This document shows, piece after piece, positions 8,601 to 16,645 of a stretch of 64,000 bases of DNA. This DNA comes from Evansella vedderi (GTDB lineage: Bacteria; Bacillota; Bacilli; Bacillales; Salisediminibacteriaceae): the NCBI RefSeq assembly GCF_030813435.1, contig NZ_JAUSUG010000011.1, forward strand, positions 62,001-126,000, written 5' to 3'. Below the pieces are notes generated by a model. The model saw nothing but the letters and a program-made list of their open reading frames with translations. It ran no database searches and was not told the DNA's origin. Position 1 is the stretch's first letter. Each line of letters begins with the position of its first letter. The translations under genes were made by a program, and so were the position numbers.

Positions 8601-9077
8601 GTGAGTTTACGTGAAAGTACAAGGACTTTTGTTTCTGTTGCCCCTGCCGCAACCATCGATGTGTTCATGGACAAATATGAACCGAATGTAAATGCTTTAG
8701 CGTTCACTAACGATGGAATAGGGTCAATATTTGCTGTACTAACTTCACCAAACGAACGTATTAAAATTACAGTTGAATTACACGGAGATGTAAGGCTGTA
8801 TGATGAGAATGAAGATGAGGAATATCGTGATGAAGTTCCTTATCACATCCTTCAATTACTAAAAGAAGGAAAGAATCTCGCTGAACATAATATTCAAGTT
8901 TTGAACAACAATTGGTTCGAATTTGGACTTGTGAGAAAACACGAAAAAGGCCATTATTACGGTGAAGAAATTTATGGTCCAGATGGTGTTTTTTTTGATT
9001 TAGGAAGTTCACCAGAGCAATTAGCTCAACAACTGCTTGAAGTATATCAAGAACTTCTTAATGAAAATGCTGCTTAA
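8601..9077 (+). CDS. Unknown acidic protein, 158 residues
   Basis: The start is GTG 8601 after AAAGGAGAGATGTATT. No known domain is visible. The protein begins MSLRESTRTFVSVAP, has a strand-rich middle (RIKITVELHGDVRLYDENEDEE) and a helical C-terminus (LAQQLLEVYQELLNEN). It is the first gene behind leader copy 3 and is followed 13 bases later by the 9091 gene, so the two form an operon. Confidence 0.75.
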   Translation: MSLRESTRTFVSVAPAATIDVFMDKYEPNVNALAFTNDGIGSIFAVLTSPNERIKITVELHGDVRLYDENEDEEYRDEVPYHILQLLKEGKNLAEHNIQVLNNNWFEFGLVRKHEKGHYYGEEIYGPDGVFFDLGSSPEQLAQQLLEVYQELLNENAA

Positions 9078-9090
9078 AGGAGAGATGAAA

Positions 9091-9399
9091 ATGATTTATG
9101 TTTTTCATATTGTTGATGAAGGTATTATTCAAAGAGTAATTAGTCGGGAAAACTTAGAAGAGCTTAGTAAAGAAGCTAAAAAGGCGATCACCAATTACAG
9201 TGATGGGTGGAATCAACCTGCTACCACAATCAGTGAAGGGAACAGAAGTAAAACTGTTGTCTACACAGAAGATGGATATGCAACTGTATTTAAAGTAGAT
9301 CCTTCAGGTAAATCGGATGAAGATAAAATTTGGTCTTATCCGTTTGATGGAGAATCATTGCTAGAAGAAGCTATTTCTGAGTTACAGAGATTAGAGTAG
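9091..9399 (+). CDS. Unknown protein, 102 residues
   Basis: ATG 9091 lies 8 bases after AAAGGAG; an ATG at 9085 is too close to that site. The sequence begins MIYVFHIVDEGIIQRVISRENL and is an alpha/beta-looking, soluble, acidic protein with no recognisable motif. It is the second gene of the leader copy 3 operon and is followed by an intrinsic terminator. Confidence 0.75.
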   Translation: MIYVFHIVDEGIIQRVISRENLEELSKEAKKAITNYSDGWNQPATTISEGNRSKTVVYTEDGYATVFKVDPSGKSDEDKIWSYPFDGESLLEEAISELQRLE

Positions 9400-9427
9400 C
9401 AATTGAATCATGTGATTTAGTAAAAAG

Positions 9428-9460
9428 ACCGCTTTGAGAGTTTTTCTCTTTGCGGTTTTT
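9428..9460 (+). terminator. Intrinsic terminator before the DpdA-like gene
   Basis: ACCGC with GAGAG pairs with CTCT and GCGGT, followed by TTTTTTAC. The next ribosome site, GAGAGGTGG, begins at 9471, so the downstream gene has no promoter of its own. Confidence 0.8.
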
Positions 9461-9486
9461 TACTTTTTTTGAGAGGTGGTATTTTT

Positions 9487-10632
9487 ATGGACCAATTTGA
9501 TGTAAAAGCCATTAAGAAAGAAAGAGAGTTCTTCAAAAAAATCAAAGCGGATTCTTACTTCTTAACCGGTAAAGGTAAAAAGAACTTCATTGAAAAAGTC
9601 ACGCCTACAGCCATTTTTGTACGAACAAAAAAGAGTAAGGTTGCTTTTAAAATTACTCGTAAGCGATTAAGAGAAGCAATTAAGCTTATGTTCTACAAAA
9701 GAACAGCTACAAGAAAAGAACTGGAGGGGTACTGCAAGTACAACTCAGCTCTAATGGGTTTATTAAGACTTATTTTTATCTCGATTGCTAAATTCAAGAC
9801 GACCGTCAAAGGACTATTGCGACTGATATTACGAGGGAATCGACATTTCCTTAGTGGAGTAGCAAGAGCACCGGGCGACATGGAATTAGCAACCGACCAT
9901 AATCACCATTTTTTCTTGATGTCCTATTTTCATATAAGGGATGACACCAATGAGAATTGGTTGTATCACGCACGAAGATTGAATGCCAAAATCCTTATAG
10001 ATAGCGGAGCTTATAGCGTTTATGCTGCTCAACTAAAAGGAGAAAAAGTTGAACCGATTTCGGTAGAGGATTATGCAGCATTTATTCTTAAGCACCAAAA
10101 ACGTAGCGTTTATTTCGGATGTTTGAATTTAGATGTTATCGGTGATAACAAACAGACTAGAAAGAACGCTCAGTATCTTAGAGAACGTGGTGTTAAGGGC
10201 TTAATTGAAGTTTGGCATCCACAGTCAGACGATTGGGCTGAACTTTGGAGAATGGTTCACAAAGAGGATCATCCAGTCATCGCTATTGGTGGTACTGCTT
10301 TTCTAAATGAAAAGAAAAAAGTAGAGCTATTTGATGAATTATATACACGATTTCCTAATCAACCATTTCACATTTTAGGTGGAGCTTCACAGACGTTATA
10401 TCAATATGAGTGGTTCAGCTCAGATTCAACGTCATGGTTGAACGCACGAAAATACCGAACGTTAATTACACCACATGGCCATGTTGAGGCTCCAGAAGAT
10501 TGGAGTACCAAAGAGTGTTTAGTGTTTAATGTGGAGCAGCTGAACAAGTTGGAAGATAACTATGACGGAAATCATCAAATTGATTTACTGATACCTCCAA
10601 AACTAAAGAATTTACAGTTAGCCTTATTTTAA
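9487..10632 (+). CDS. TGT/DpdA-like TIM-barrel protein with a C-terminal clamp-binding-like peptide
   Basis: The protein has 381 residues, read from ATG 9487 after GAGAGGTGGTATTTTT. Residues from about 165 on resemble the tRNA-guanine transglycosylase superfamily, including phage and plasmid DpdA-type proteins: ILIDSGAYS (residues 170-177, where TGT has DSGGFQ), CLNLDVIG (Asp 217), IAIGG (266-269) and FHILGGAS, then SSDSTSW. TGT swaps guanine in tRNA; DpdA homologues put 7-deazaguanine into DNA. Which substrate applies here is unknown. Residues 1-120 form a basic extra domain. The last five residues are QLALF, a beta-clamp-binding-like peptide. No preQ0 synthesis genes are in the window. Confidence 0.65.
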   Translation: MDQFDVKAIKKEREFFKKIKADSYFLTGKGKKNFIEKVTPTAIFVRTKKSKVAFKITRKRLREAIKLMFYKRTATRKELEGYCKYNSALMGLLRLIFISIAKFKTTVKGLLRLILRGNRHFLSGVARAPGDMELATDHNHHFFLMSYFHIRDDTNENWLYHARRLNAKILIDSGAYSVYAAQLKGEKVEPISVEDYAAFILKHQKRSVYFGCLNLDVIGDNKQTRKNAQYLRERGVKGLIEVWHPQSDDWAELWRMVHKEDHPVIAIGGTAFLNEKKKVELFDELYTRFPNQPFHILGGASQTLYQYEWFSSDSTSWLNARKYRTLITPHGHVEAPEDWSTKECLVFNVEQLNKLEDNYDGNHQIDLLIPPKLKNLQLALF

Positions 10633-10644
10633 GGGGGAATTAGG

Positions 10645-10821
10645 ATGGAAGTAATCAGAGATATAGCAAATAACTTGATGGGATATGCAGACATACCGAC
10701 GATCATCGTTGGTTTAATCGTCCTTTATTTCATCTGGAGAGTGTATCGGAAAATAGCTTATTATCTTTTTATCTTATTTACTGTAGCCAACCTGATTCGT
10801 TGGTCAGCTATTTTCTTTTAA
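10645..10821 (+). CDS. Small membrane protein, 58 residues
   Basis: ATG 10645 follows AAGGGGGAATTAGG. Two hydrophobic stretches are visible, around residues 18-33 (PTIIVGLIVLYFIW) and 39-57 (AYYLFILFTVANLI), joined by a basic turn RVYRK. Its function is unknown. It lies 12 bases after the DpdA-like gene and is likely cotranscribed with it. Confidence 0.6.
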   Translation: MEVIRDIANNLMGYADIPTIIVGLIVLYFIWRVYRKIAYYLFILFTVANLIRWSAIFF

Positions 10822-10862
10822 ATAAGTAAATTGATGAATAGGTAGTAAAAATCATATTTCAT

Positions 10863-10928
10863 GGAGGTGGATAGCCTCTGACTTGAGTAATCTTTACTTT
10901 TACTAAGGGTCAGAGGCATATCCTCTCC
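10863..10928 (+). promoter_or_regulatory. Strong hairpin with two competing 3' arms
   Basis: GGATA-GCCTCTGAC (about 10869-10882) pairs with GTCAGAGGC-A-TATCC (10909-10923), and the flanking GGAGG and CCTCTCC extend the stem. A second copy of the 3' arm, GTCAGAG, lies at 10939-10945 just before the next start codon. There is no T-tract. The two possible pairings exclude each other, as in a translational switch. No ligand or protein is known. Confidence 0.55.
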
Positions 10929-10952
10929 CTTTGCTCATGTCAGAGCATTGCG

Positions 10953-11459
10953 ATGAATAAAAAATATGAATTTAATCTCGAAAAAAATAAATTTCATAAG
11001 ACATTTTGTTTATTTCTTGGACTCGTTTTTGCTGTTTGGTTAAGCATATATTTTGTACTTCCTGTTATGTCTGCTGAACAACCAGTATACCTTTTGCTTT
11101 TTGTTCTTATGAATGTACTTGTGCGCTACCCGCATGAAGGACTTCATTATTTAGCAGGTAAGATGTTAGGGATCCGTTGTGATTTAACATTCAATAAAAT
11201 TAATCCTTTTTGCAAACCAGAAAGAGATTTGAATAGTTTTGAATTGTTCTTTATTACAGTTGCCCCTTTCATTATACTGAGTTTAGTATTTGGTATGGGC
11301 GCATTAATACCTGGACCTGAACTTATGCAAAAGTTAATGGTTACTATGCTTGTAGGTCATACACTTGCTTGTTATGCAGATTTTGCTTATCTATTTACAG
11401 CTATTCGTTTCAAAGAAAATACATTTAAGTGTCATGGTGTAGATTTAGAAGTTTATTAA
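10953..11459 (+). CDS. Membrane HEXXH protein, DUF3267-like putative metallopeptidase
   Basis: This 168-residue protein has about four membrane segments. HEGLH at residues 61-65 lies in the second half of a hydrophobic region (LVRYPHEGLHYLAGKMLG), the zinc-binding HEXXH pattern of DUF3267-type putative zincins. No clear ribosome site precedes ATG 10953, which lies just after the competing hairpin arms, so translation may be controlled by that RNA. The next gene, 19 bases on, encodes a peptide with a double-glycine leader. A role in processing or immunity for that peptide is possible but not shown. Confidence 0.65.
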   Translation: MNKKYEFNLEKNKFHKTFCLFLGLVFAVWLSIYFVLPVMSAEQPVYLLLFVLMNVLVRYPHEGLHYLAGKMLGIRCDLTFNKINPFCKPERDLNSFELFFITVAPFIILSLVFGMGALIPGPELMQKLMVTMLVGHTLACYADFAYLFTAIRFKENTFKCHGVDLEVY

Positions 11460-11478
11460 AATTCGGAGGGATATAAAA

Positions 11479-11637
11479 ATGAAAACAACTAATTATTTTC
11501 GGAATTTAACTGAAGAGGAACTTATGAATATACGCGGAGGTATAGAAGTTAAGGAAGCGGAACTCAAAGAAGAGAAAGTGGAATTAAATTCCTCACCCCA
11601 AGTAAGAATTGATACGTCCGATTTTAAAGCGGAGTAA
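11479..11637 (+). CDS. Precursor peptide with a double-glycine leader
   Basis: This 52-residue ORF starts at ATG 11479 after CGGAGGGATAT. Residues 9-21 read NLTEEELMNIRGG. The L-x3-EL-x2-I-x-GG pattern matches leader peptides cut by C39-peptidase ABC transporters and related RiPP leaders. The predicted core of about 31 residues is strongly charged (IEVKEAELKEEKVEL...) with no Cys, Ser/Thr cluster or hydrophobic helix, unlike a typical pore-forming bacteriocin. It could be a signal peptide or a modified peptide. No C39 transporter is in the window. Confidence 0.6.
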   Translation: MKTTNYFRNLTEEELMNIRGGIEVKEAELKEEKVELNSSPQVRIDTSDFKAE

Positions 11638-11650
11638 TATAATAAAAAAT

Positions 11651-11692
11651 AAATCCCCTTGAAACTAATTAAAGGTTTTGAGGGGATTTTCC
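11651..11692 (+). terminator. Intrinsic terminator after the GG-leader peptide gene
   Basis: AAATCCCC (11651-11658) pairs with GGGGATTT (11682-11689) and a T-rich tail follows. GAAAC/GTTTT pairs further inside the stem. Confidence 0.85.
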
Positions 11693-11699
11693 TTGACTA

Positions 11700-11989
11700 A
11701 AAAAGCCTATCGTTTTTCTATATCATTACCGTTGGCTTGAACCCCATTTAATAAAAATTAAACTTAAAGAAAAAGGACTTCAATTAGCAGGGAGAAGCCG
11801 CTAACAGAAGCCCAATTTCTCATTTAGACCGTATCGATATAGGCCCAAAAACACCAAATACTTTTAAAAGGAGAGATTCCCAAAGGAAGAGGAATCTCCC
11901 TATGTATTTATTATAATAAACGGGTTGGATAGATACGTCAACTTTATAAACAATTTTATTACTAATAATAATCGGTTAAGCCCTGTTCA
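11700..11989 (+). promoter_or_regulatory. Degenerate leader remnant and gene-poor stretch
   Basis: The tail block of the leader family is present: TAGGCCC, AAAAACACCAAATACTTTTAAAAGGAGAGAT (11839-11877). No GNC-AYGC-GNY core hairpin is seen upstream. The ribosome site runs into an inverted repeat (GAGATTCC...GGAATCTC, about 11873-11898) and no plus-strand gene follows. It looks like a leader that lost its gene and its regulatory hairpin. The rest of the stretch shows no gene. Confidence 0.55.
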
Positions 11990-12154
11990 TCACATTGAAG
12001 CGAGTTCACGCAACCTCTTTAATTGCTCATCGCTAAACTCACCAGTTGCAATAAAATCCCCATTTTCATCTTCAAGACTCAAAACAGGTTTACCATCATA
12101 ATTAAATATACCGATTGTTAGACCGTTGGTTAGTTTAACCTCTATTTCTCTCAT
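11990..12154 (-). CDS. Small unknown protein, 54 residues
   Basis: It reads from ATG 12154 with GGGAGGATTGATCCT directly upstream, a strong ribosome site. The sequence begins MREIEVKLTNGLTIGIFNYDG and ends EQLKRLRELASM: a short beta-rich part followed by a helix. Similar small proteins are common on Bacillus plasmids, but I do not recognise a family. Confidence 0.6.
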   Translation of the reverse strand: MREIEVKLTNGLTIGIFNYDGKPVLSLEDENGDFIATGEFSDEQLKRLRELASM

Positions 12155-12250
12155 AGGATCAATCCTCCCTTATATTTATAGAATAGCCCTTGCATTGTAT
12201 CTAGTGTAATTTAATTATAAAAGAAATGCCAAGAAAATATTAAACCATAA

Positions 12251-12285
12251 AATCCCCCTTCCTCTACAAAAATAGAGGAGGGGGA
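12251..12285 (-). terminator. Intrinsic terminator after the 12290 membrane gene
   Basis: CCCCCTTCCTCTA and TAGAGGAGGGGG form a GC-rich hairpin. On the minus strand it is followed by ATTTTATGG. Confidence 0.75.
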
Positions 12286-12289
12286 CAGG

Positions 12290-13336
12290 TTACTTTCCAC
12301 GATTAAAATTAACTACTTTCCCTTTGGTCTTTTTCTCTACTTCTCGGTTATGTTCAATTTTTTCTTGTTTCCATCCATACTCACTTTGAATAACGTGTTC
12401 CTCCATATCGTCTGCCCACTCAGGCACTTCATCTTGAGGGTAGGGGAATGGTGCGATGGCAGGATTGTCATATTCAAGTACATCATTGTGGATGATAGGA
12501 CGACCTCTGAGGTACTCATAGTATCTTTGTTTCTTTTCTCTAGCTGCTTTCCACGCTTTAATAACTGTTTTTCCGTTCTCTCTATCAGGGAATACTTCCC
12601 TCCAACGAATTTTGGGATTTTCAGTTTCAAAGTATTGAAATACCATCCTATCGTATGTTTTGTGTCTACCGAAATTCCATATAGCATATATAATTTGTGA
12701 TACCCATACTAACAGAAACAAGAGGAAGGGGATCGCAAATTTCTCCCAACCAGTAAACCACTCATTTATAGGTTTAGCGTCATAAAGTAAGTAGAAAAAA
12801 CTAATAACTACTCCAACTCCTATAATGACTGGAACAAGCGGTTTGAAACCTACAATTTGAAGCATATTTGGTTTAGGATTAGGTTCTTCTTGAGTATATT
12901 TAGCGTCCATATATACACGATTTCTAAAGGTATCAACAACATCTTGATAGAAGTCATTATTTGCCATATGGTCGAGTCTACTTGAAATCGAATTAGGCGT
13001 TGTCATTAGATAATAAAAGTGTAACGGAGCAATATAAGGTGTGCTAGACCACCTTATATATTCAAGTCCAAAGTGTCGCATTCTAAGGTTCTCAGCTATA
13101 TCATAATAAGTTTTGATAGATGTTACTAGAAAGTATGTTAACACGAATATGATTAACCAATCTCCCCAAGCTAAAGTGTATTCCCAAATAATTGATAAAA
13201 GCTCCATATAGCTTGTAAACGGGGTATTTTCATATGGTGTTACCCATTGAATAATAGCTAAAACGGGAATGGCAATAATTGCGAACAAAATAGAGATATA
13301 TAATGCTTTTTTGATAGGTTGAAAAGCTTCTCCCAT
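12290..13336 (-). CDS. Multi-spanning membrane protein, 348 residues, unknown
   Basis: ATG 13336 was chosen because AAGGAGG lies 8 bases upstream; a GTG at 13345 overlaps that site. Four hydrophobic segments are visible: about residues 10-33, 50-75, 165-188 and 203-225. The C-terminal 120 residues are soluble and charged, containing EWADDMEEHVIQSEYGW and ending KVVNFNRGK. The plan of paired membrane segments with a cytoplasmic tail resembles plasmid accessory or surface-exclusion proteins, but no family is recognised. Confidence 0.7.
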   Translation of the reverse strand: MGEAFQPIKKALYISILFAIIAIPVLAIIQWVTPYENTPFTSYMELLSIIWEYTLAWGDWLIIFVLTYFLVTSIKTYYDIAENLRMRHFGLEYIRWSSTPYIAPLHFYYLMTTPNSISSRLDHMANNDFYQDVVDTFRNRVYMDAKYTQEEPNPKPNMLQIVGFKPLVPVIIGVGVVISFFYLLYDAKPINEWFTGWEKFAIPFLLFLLVWVSQIIYAIWNFGRHKTYDRMVFQYFETENPKIRWREVFPDRENGKTVIKAWKAAREKKQRYYEYLRGRPIIHNDVLEYDNPAIAPFPYPQDEVPEWADDMEEHVIQSEYGWKQEKIEHNREVEKKTKGKVVNFNRGK

Positions 13337-13432
13337 TTGCTCCACCTCCTTAGTATCTAATACTATTGTACTGTATTTTAAGGTCTTTGGAAAATTTTGA
13401 AGGGGTTAAATATAGCAACCGAATCACAAGTT

Positions 13433-13680
13433 TGCTATAATTAAAACTATATTATTACTTAATTTTTTTTTCTAACCGAGGTCACGCGACTACGGTCAGC
13501 TAAGTGTTTTCATTAACACAATTGATTAATATATAATCCTTAATTTTAAATCGCGTTCAACTGGAACGACCAAACTATCTTACTAATGGATAGCAAACTT
13601 TTGTTGTTTTTTGGTCATTGCAGTTGGCTCGCGATTTTTTTGCGTCCAAAAACACCATTAAAACAAAGATGAAAGGAGGA
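13433..13680 (+). promoter_or_regulatory. Structured leader RNA, copy 5
   Basis: An extended -10 TGCTATAAT lies at 13433-13441. The small hairpin at 13476-13495 has stem CCG/CGG and core GTC-ACGC-GAC (13481-13490). The long hairpin, about 13548-13640, is the clearest of the set: ATCGCG, CAACTG and GACCAAA pair with TTTGGTC, CAGTTG and CGCGAT, with CTATC/GATAG inside, then TTTTTTT. The tail is GCGTCC, AAAAACACCATTAAAAC and AAAGGAGG. Confidence 0.85.
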
Positions 13681-13742
13681 AAAATATACTTAAACACCAT
13701 TCAGAGTAATGTTTAATTCACTTAATACTAATAATTAAGTGT

Positions 13743-13775
13743 GAGAGGAACCGAGATTAACGGATTCTCTTTTTT
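13743..13775 (+). terminator. Intrinsic terminator before the 13803 gene
   Basis: GAGAGGAACCG pairs with CGGATTCTC, then TTTTTT. It shares the lead-in GTGTGAGAGGAACC with the terminator after ssb. A CACTTAAT/ATTAAGTG hairpin lies just upstream. The next ribosome site starts at about 13784. Confidence 0.8.
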
Positions 13776-13802
13776 GTTTATCCAAAAGGGAGAGTGAGTC
13801 GA

Positions 13803-14513
13803 ATGCAATTAGCTTTAGACCTTTCATGTGAAGCGGAAGTACAAAAGAACACTTTACGAGAATATGAGATTAAACTTGATAACCCATCATTAAAAGATGT
13901 CAAAGCAGCATTTAATGAGCTTGAAAGTGTCATGGGTTATGATAAACCATTTCCATATCAAAAAATCAAAGTGGAGTTCTCGGGGAAGGTCAGAGTACAA
14001 GTGAACAGGCGAAAAGCAAAAGATTTCAAGGAAATGAAGGTGAAATTCTTTGAATCGACAAGCGGGATCTTTGCGTACACCTTTTTCAAGTCATCAGGCT
14101 ATGCTGTTAGTAATTTTGATTACCGTAAAATTAAAAGACTTTCTATCCAAAAAGAAGATAGAGAGGCTGCTGAACTCAGGAAGATCAAAAAATTATTGAA
14201 TCGGGTTCATCCAAACGCATGGCCAAACTTAAAAGATAATCCTGAATCGCTAAGGGGTTTAGAGTTAGGGGTTATTAACATTAAAAACCGCTTCCCTAAA
14301 CACGTTATTGACTCTATTAAAGATGCGTTTGAGAACAAGAAGGACTATCGGTATCAATTAAATGGAGATAAACGGGATTGGACCGTTAGTGTTGAAGTGC
14401 GTGATGGTGGTTACGTTCTAGCTTGGTTTTCCAGCGAATTCTGTGGCTATGCTCACGGAGATTATTATTTATTAATAAATCCCACAACAGCTACTTTTAA
14501 AGAACGTGACTAA
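13803..14513 (+). CDS. Unknown protein with an N-terminal QLALDL peptide
   Basis: This 236-residue protein is read from ATG 13803, ten bases after AAAAGGGAG; a GTG at 13794 is too close. Residues 2-7, QLALDL, fit the hexapeptide clamp-binding pattern QLxLxL known from Hda-type proteins. The rest is soluble and basic, with two segments of similar composition (KIKVEFSGKVRVQVNRR and DKRDWTVSVEVRDGGYVL) that could be a repeated fold. The function is unknown. It lies in the leader copy 5 operon with the PAPS-reductase-like gene. Confidence 0.75.
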   Translation: MQLALDLSCEAEVQKNTLREYEIKLDNPSLKDVKAAFNELESVMGYDKPFPYQKIKVEFSGKVRVQVNRRKAKDFKEMKVKFFESTSGIFAYTFFKSSGYAVSNFDYRKIKRLSIQKEDREAAELRKIKKLLNRVHPNAWPNLKDNPESLRGLELGVINIKNRFPKHVIDSIKDAFENKKDYRYQLNGDKRDWTVSVEVRDGGYVLAWFSSEFCGYAHGDYYLLINPTTATFKERD

Positions 14514-14754
14514 AGTTTTGTTGCAGAATTTTTTTCTTAGAGAAAATAGTCATTTAGATATTGATGATGAAATTAAACTATCGTTTTTAGATAACGATGG
14601 GAAGGCATTATCAAAATACACTGACCAAACTGGTCTTGTGATAAAGGGGTTTTTTAAATGGGAGAGCAATTATCATTGTTTGAACGTGAGAGTCGCCATC
14701 ATGTCATTTTTTTCTCAGGTGGGAACTCAAGCTTTGCTGTTGCCGATTATGTAA
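14506..14754 (+). CDS. Possible small overlapping ORF
   Basis: This 82-codon frame starts at GTG 14506, overlapping the previous gene by 8 bases, and runs 97 bases into the next gene. The first 50 residues (with LDIDDEIKLSFLDNDGKALS) look protein-like and fill the 144-base gap. The part overlapping the 14658 gene is probably not real sequence. There is no good ribosome site. It could be a decayed or frameshifted remnant. Confidence 0.3.
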   Translation: MTKVLLQNFFLRENSHLDIDDEIKLSFLDNDGKALSKYTDQTGLVIKGFFKWESNYHCLNVRVAIMSFFSQVGTQALLLPIM

Positions 14755-15821
14755 AGGAAAAATTCCCAAATGATAACATAGTACTTCTATTTCAAGATGT
14801 TAAATGGGAGGATCCAGATCTTTATCGATTCATCAAGGACGCTTCGGATAGGCTACAATTACCTCTCCTTACACATTCAGCAGGATTAAGTCCTATTGAG
14901 TTAATGTTCGAGAAGAAATTGCTGTTTAATTCTATGATAGGAGATTGTTCGAAAATCCTTAAAATGAAAGTTGCTTCAGACTTCATTAAAAAGGGAATTG
15001 AGCCGCCTGTTGTAGAGTGGAGAAATAAGCATTTCTTAAAAGACGAGAACTTTAGGAACGATCCAATCCTTTACTTTGGAATTGATTTTATGGAGGCTCA
15101 TAGAATTGACTCCATAACAAAGAATTGGGCTCCATTTCGTGTGCAAGCACCTTTAATCGATAACTTTGTCGATGTGGATGAAGTATTAGATAAATATAAC
15201 ATCAAGCGTGCAAAGTTGTACGATCTCGGTTTCAGCCATAACAATTGCGGTGGAAGATGTGTTAAGGCGGGACACCAACATTACAAGTTACTTTTAAAAA
15301 CTATGCCTGAACGCTTTAAAGATATCATGGAGAAAGAACATCATTTGAAAGTTTGTGTTTCTGCTTATCGTTACATTACAAATGAAAAAGTAGAAGATCC
15401 GCTACCAAAAGATGTTCAAGAAATTATGCTTCAAGAACTGGATGATGCTTATCGTGACTATTTTTACGGTAGGACTAAAAAACCGAAGCTCTATATTCAT
15501 CCAGGTGCTTCTAGCAGCCATCCTGAAGATTTGGAAATGAAACAGTACGCTTTTATGAAGAAGTCTTATGATGGCGTAAGTATTCCGTATCCAATTCGAG
15601 AATTAAAATACGATGTGGAAGGCCCTCCTTTTGAATCGTATTCCTATCCTGGTTACTTTACGAAACAGAGGATAGAGAAAGAGAAGGAGAGAAAAAGGAA
15701 GGCTAAAAACAACTCGGTTCTTGAATGTACACTTGATGAATCCGATTTGATCGGAGGATGTGGTTGCTTTTTCGACTACTCGGAGAACCAACCTGAAGAA
15801 GAGATTGCTTCTATATTTTAA
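14658..15821 (+). CDS. PAPS-reductase/PP-loop ATPase-like protein with an N-terminal clamp-binding-like peptide
   Basis: The protein has 387 residues, read from ATG 14658 after AAAGGGG. The PP-loop SGGNSS lies at residues 20-25 within HHVIFFSGGNSSFAVADYV, as in phosphoadenosine phosphosulfate reductase-family adenylating enzymes. Cysteines in CGGRCVKAGH and a late GGCGCFFDY may bind metal or Fe-S. Residues 4-8, QLSLF, form a clamp-binding-like peptide. Plasmid and phage members are often linked to sulfur or base modification of nucleic acids; the actual reaction is unknown. It is a neighbour of 15856, which carries the same QLSLF at its C-terminus. Confidence 0.75.
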   Translation: MGEQLSLFERESRHHVIFFSGGNSSFAVADYVKEKFPNDNIVLLFQDVKWEDPDLYRFIKDASDRLQLPLLTHSAGLSPIELMFEKKLLFNSMIGDCSKILKMKVASDFIKKGIEPPVVEWRNKHFLKDENFRNDPILYFGIDFMEAHRIDSITKNWAPFRVQAPLIDNFVDVDEVLDKYNIKRAKLYDLGFSHNNCGGRCVKAGHQHYKLLLKTMPERFKDIMEKEHHLKVCVSAYRYITNEKVEDPLPKDVQEIMLQELDDAYRDYFYGRTKKPKLYIHPGASSSHPEDLEMKQYAFMKKSYDGVSIPYPIRELKYDVEGPPFESYSYPGYFTKQRIEKEKERKRKAKNNSVLECTLDESDLIGGCGCFFDYSENQPEEEIASIF

Positions 15822-15855
15822 AAGAATGTTTAAAATAAATGAGGAGTGATGAATT

Positions 15856-16140
15856 ATGATGACCTCTACTATACCAAAAGAGGGAGATAGAGTGTTTATA
15901 AAAACGGATGTATGTGAGGGATATGGGACGGTAACTCATGTGGACCATCCTACCATATACCAACATCATTTTCTACCGATCCAGTTAGAATTAGAACAGC
16001 CTTATGATGAGTCGGGAGCCACTATGTTTCGTGTAAGTTTAAAAGAAATAAACGGTGGTACTGATAATCCTTATGAAGAATCAACCAAAGAAAAGTTAGA
16101 CTTAGGAGAAGAGGAAGATGGACAATTAAGTTTGTTCTAA
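15856..16140 (+). CDS. Small protein ending in QLSLF
   Basis: This 94-residue protein is read from ATG 15856 after GAGGAGTGATGAATT (ATG 15859 is also possible). It has an SH3-like beta start (PKEGDRVFIKTDVCEGYGTVTHVDHP), an acidic tail, and the last five residues QLSLF, the consensus beta-clamp-binding peptide. It may be an adaptor tethered to the plasmid clamp encoded at 43187. It is the last gene of the leader copy 5 operon. Confidence 0.75.
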   Translation: MMTSTIPKEGDRVFIKTDVCEGYGTVTHVDHPTIYQHHFLPIQLELEQPYDESGATMFRVSLKEINGGTDNPYEESTKEKLDLGEEEDGQLSLF

Positions 16141-16258
16141 ACGGATTAGGGAGTAAGTCATTTTTACAAAGGCTTGCTCTCTTTTTTTGGTAAACTTATG
16201 CTTCAGAAAGCTATCGCAAAATATCGACTTTTAGTGTAAGGTAAATTCATCAAATGAC

Positions 16259-16495
16259 TTGTTATTTTAAAGTAATCTTTGATAAAATATGAATATATTA
16301 ATCTACTTAATTTCTTTTTACGATCCCCGTCACGCGACATAGGGATAATTTATTTAAAATGCTCTTAATTGAGAGAACCAATCTACGTTAGTAGACTTTC
16401 TTCGTATTGGCGAAGGTTTATTGGTCTTTCAATTGAGGGCATTTTTTTCGCGCTCAAAAACACCAAACTACTTTTTTAAAAAAAGGAGAGGATTT
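16259..16495 (+). promoter_or_regulatory. Structured leader RNA, copy 6
   Basis: TTGTTA (16259-16264), 18 bp, TAAAAT (16283-16288). The small hairpin at 16323-16346 has stem ATCCC/GGGAT and core GTC-ACGC-GAC (16329-16338). The long hairpin is about 16358-16448: AAATGC, CTTAATT and ACCAAT pair with ATTGGT, AATTGAG and GCATTTTTTT. The tail is GCGCTC, AAAAACACCAAACTAC and AAAAGGAGAGG. Confidence 0.85.
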
Positions 16496-16567
16496 AAATC
16501 GGATCAAACAAATGATTGAAACAGCGAAACTTGTATAAGCGGGTTAATGGACGGTTTAACTGTTAGT

Positions 16568-16600
16568 GGAATGTGTAGTTTTTTACGCATTCCTTTTTTT
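16568..16600 (+). terminator. Second terminator-like hairpin in tandem with leader copy 6
   Basis: GGAATG pairs with CATTCC (with inner GT/AC), then TTTTTTT. It is followed by another AAAACACCAA and AAAGGGAGAGAT block, as if the leader tail had been duplicated. Confidence 0.75.
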
Positions 16601-16645
16601 ATTACTAAAACACCAAATTCAATTTTGAAAAAGGGAGAGATTATT

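Noticed and set aside
12337-12700. ORFs of 116 codons on both strands
   Set aside because: They lie wholly inside the 12290-13336 membrane protein gene and lack ribosome sites.
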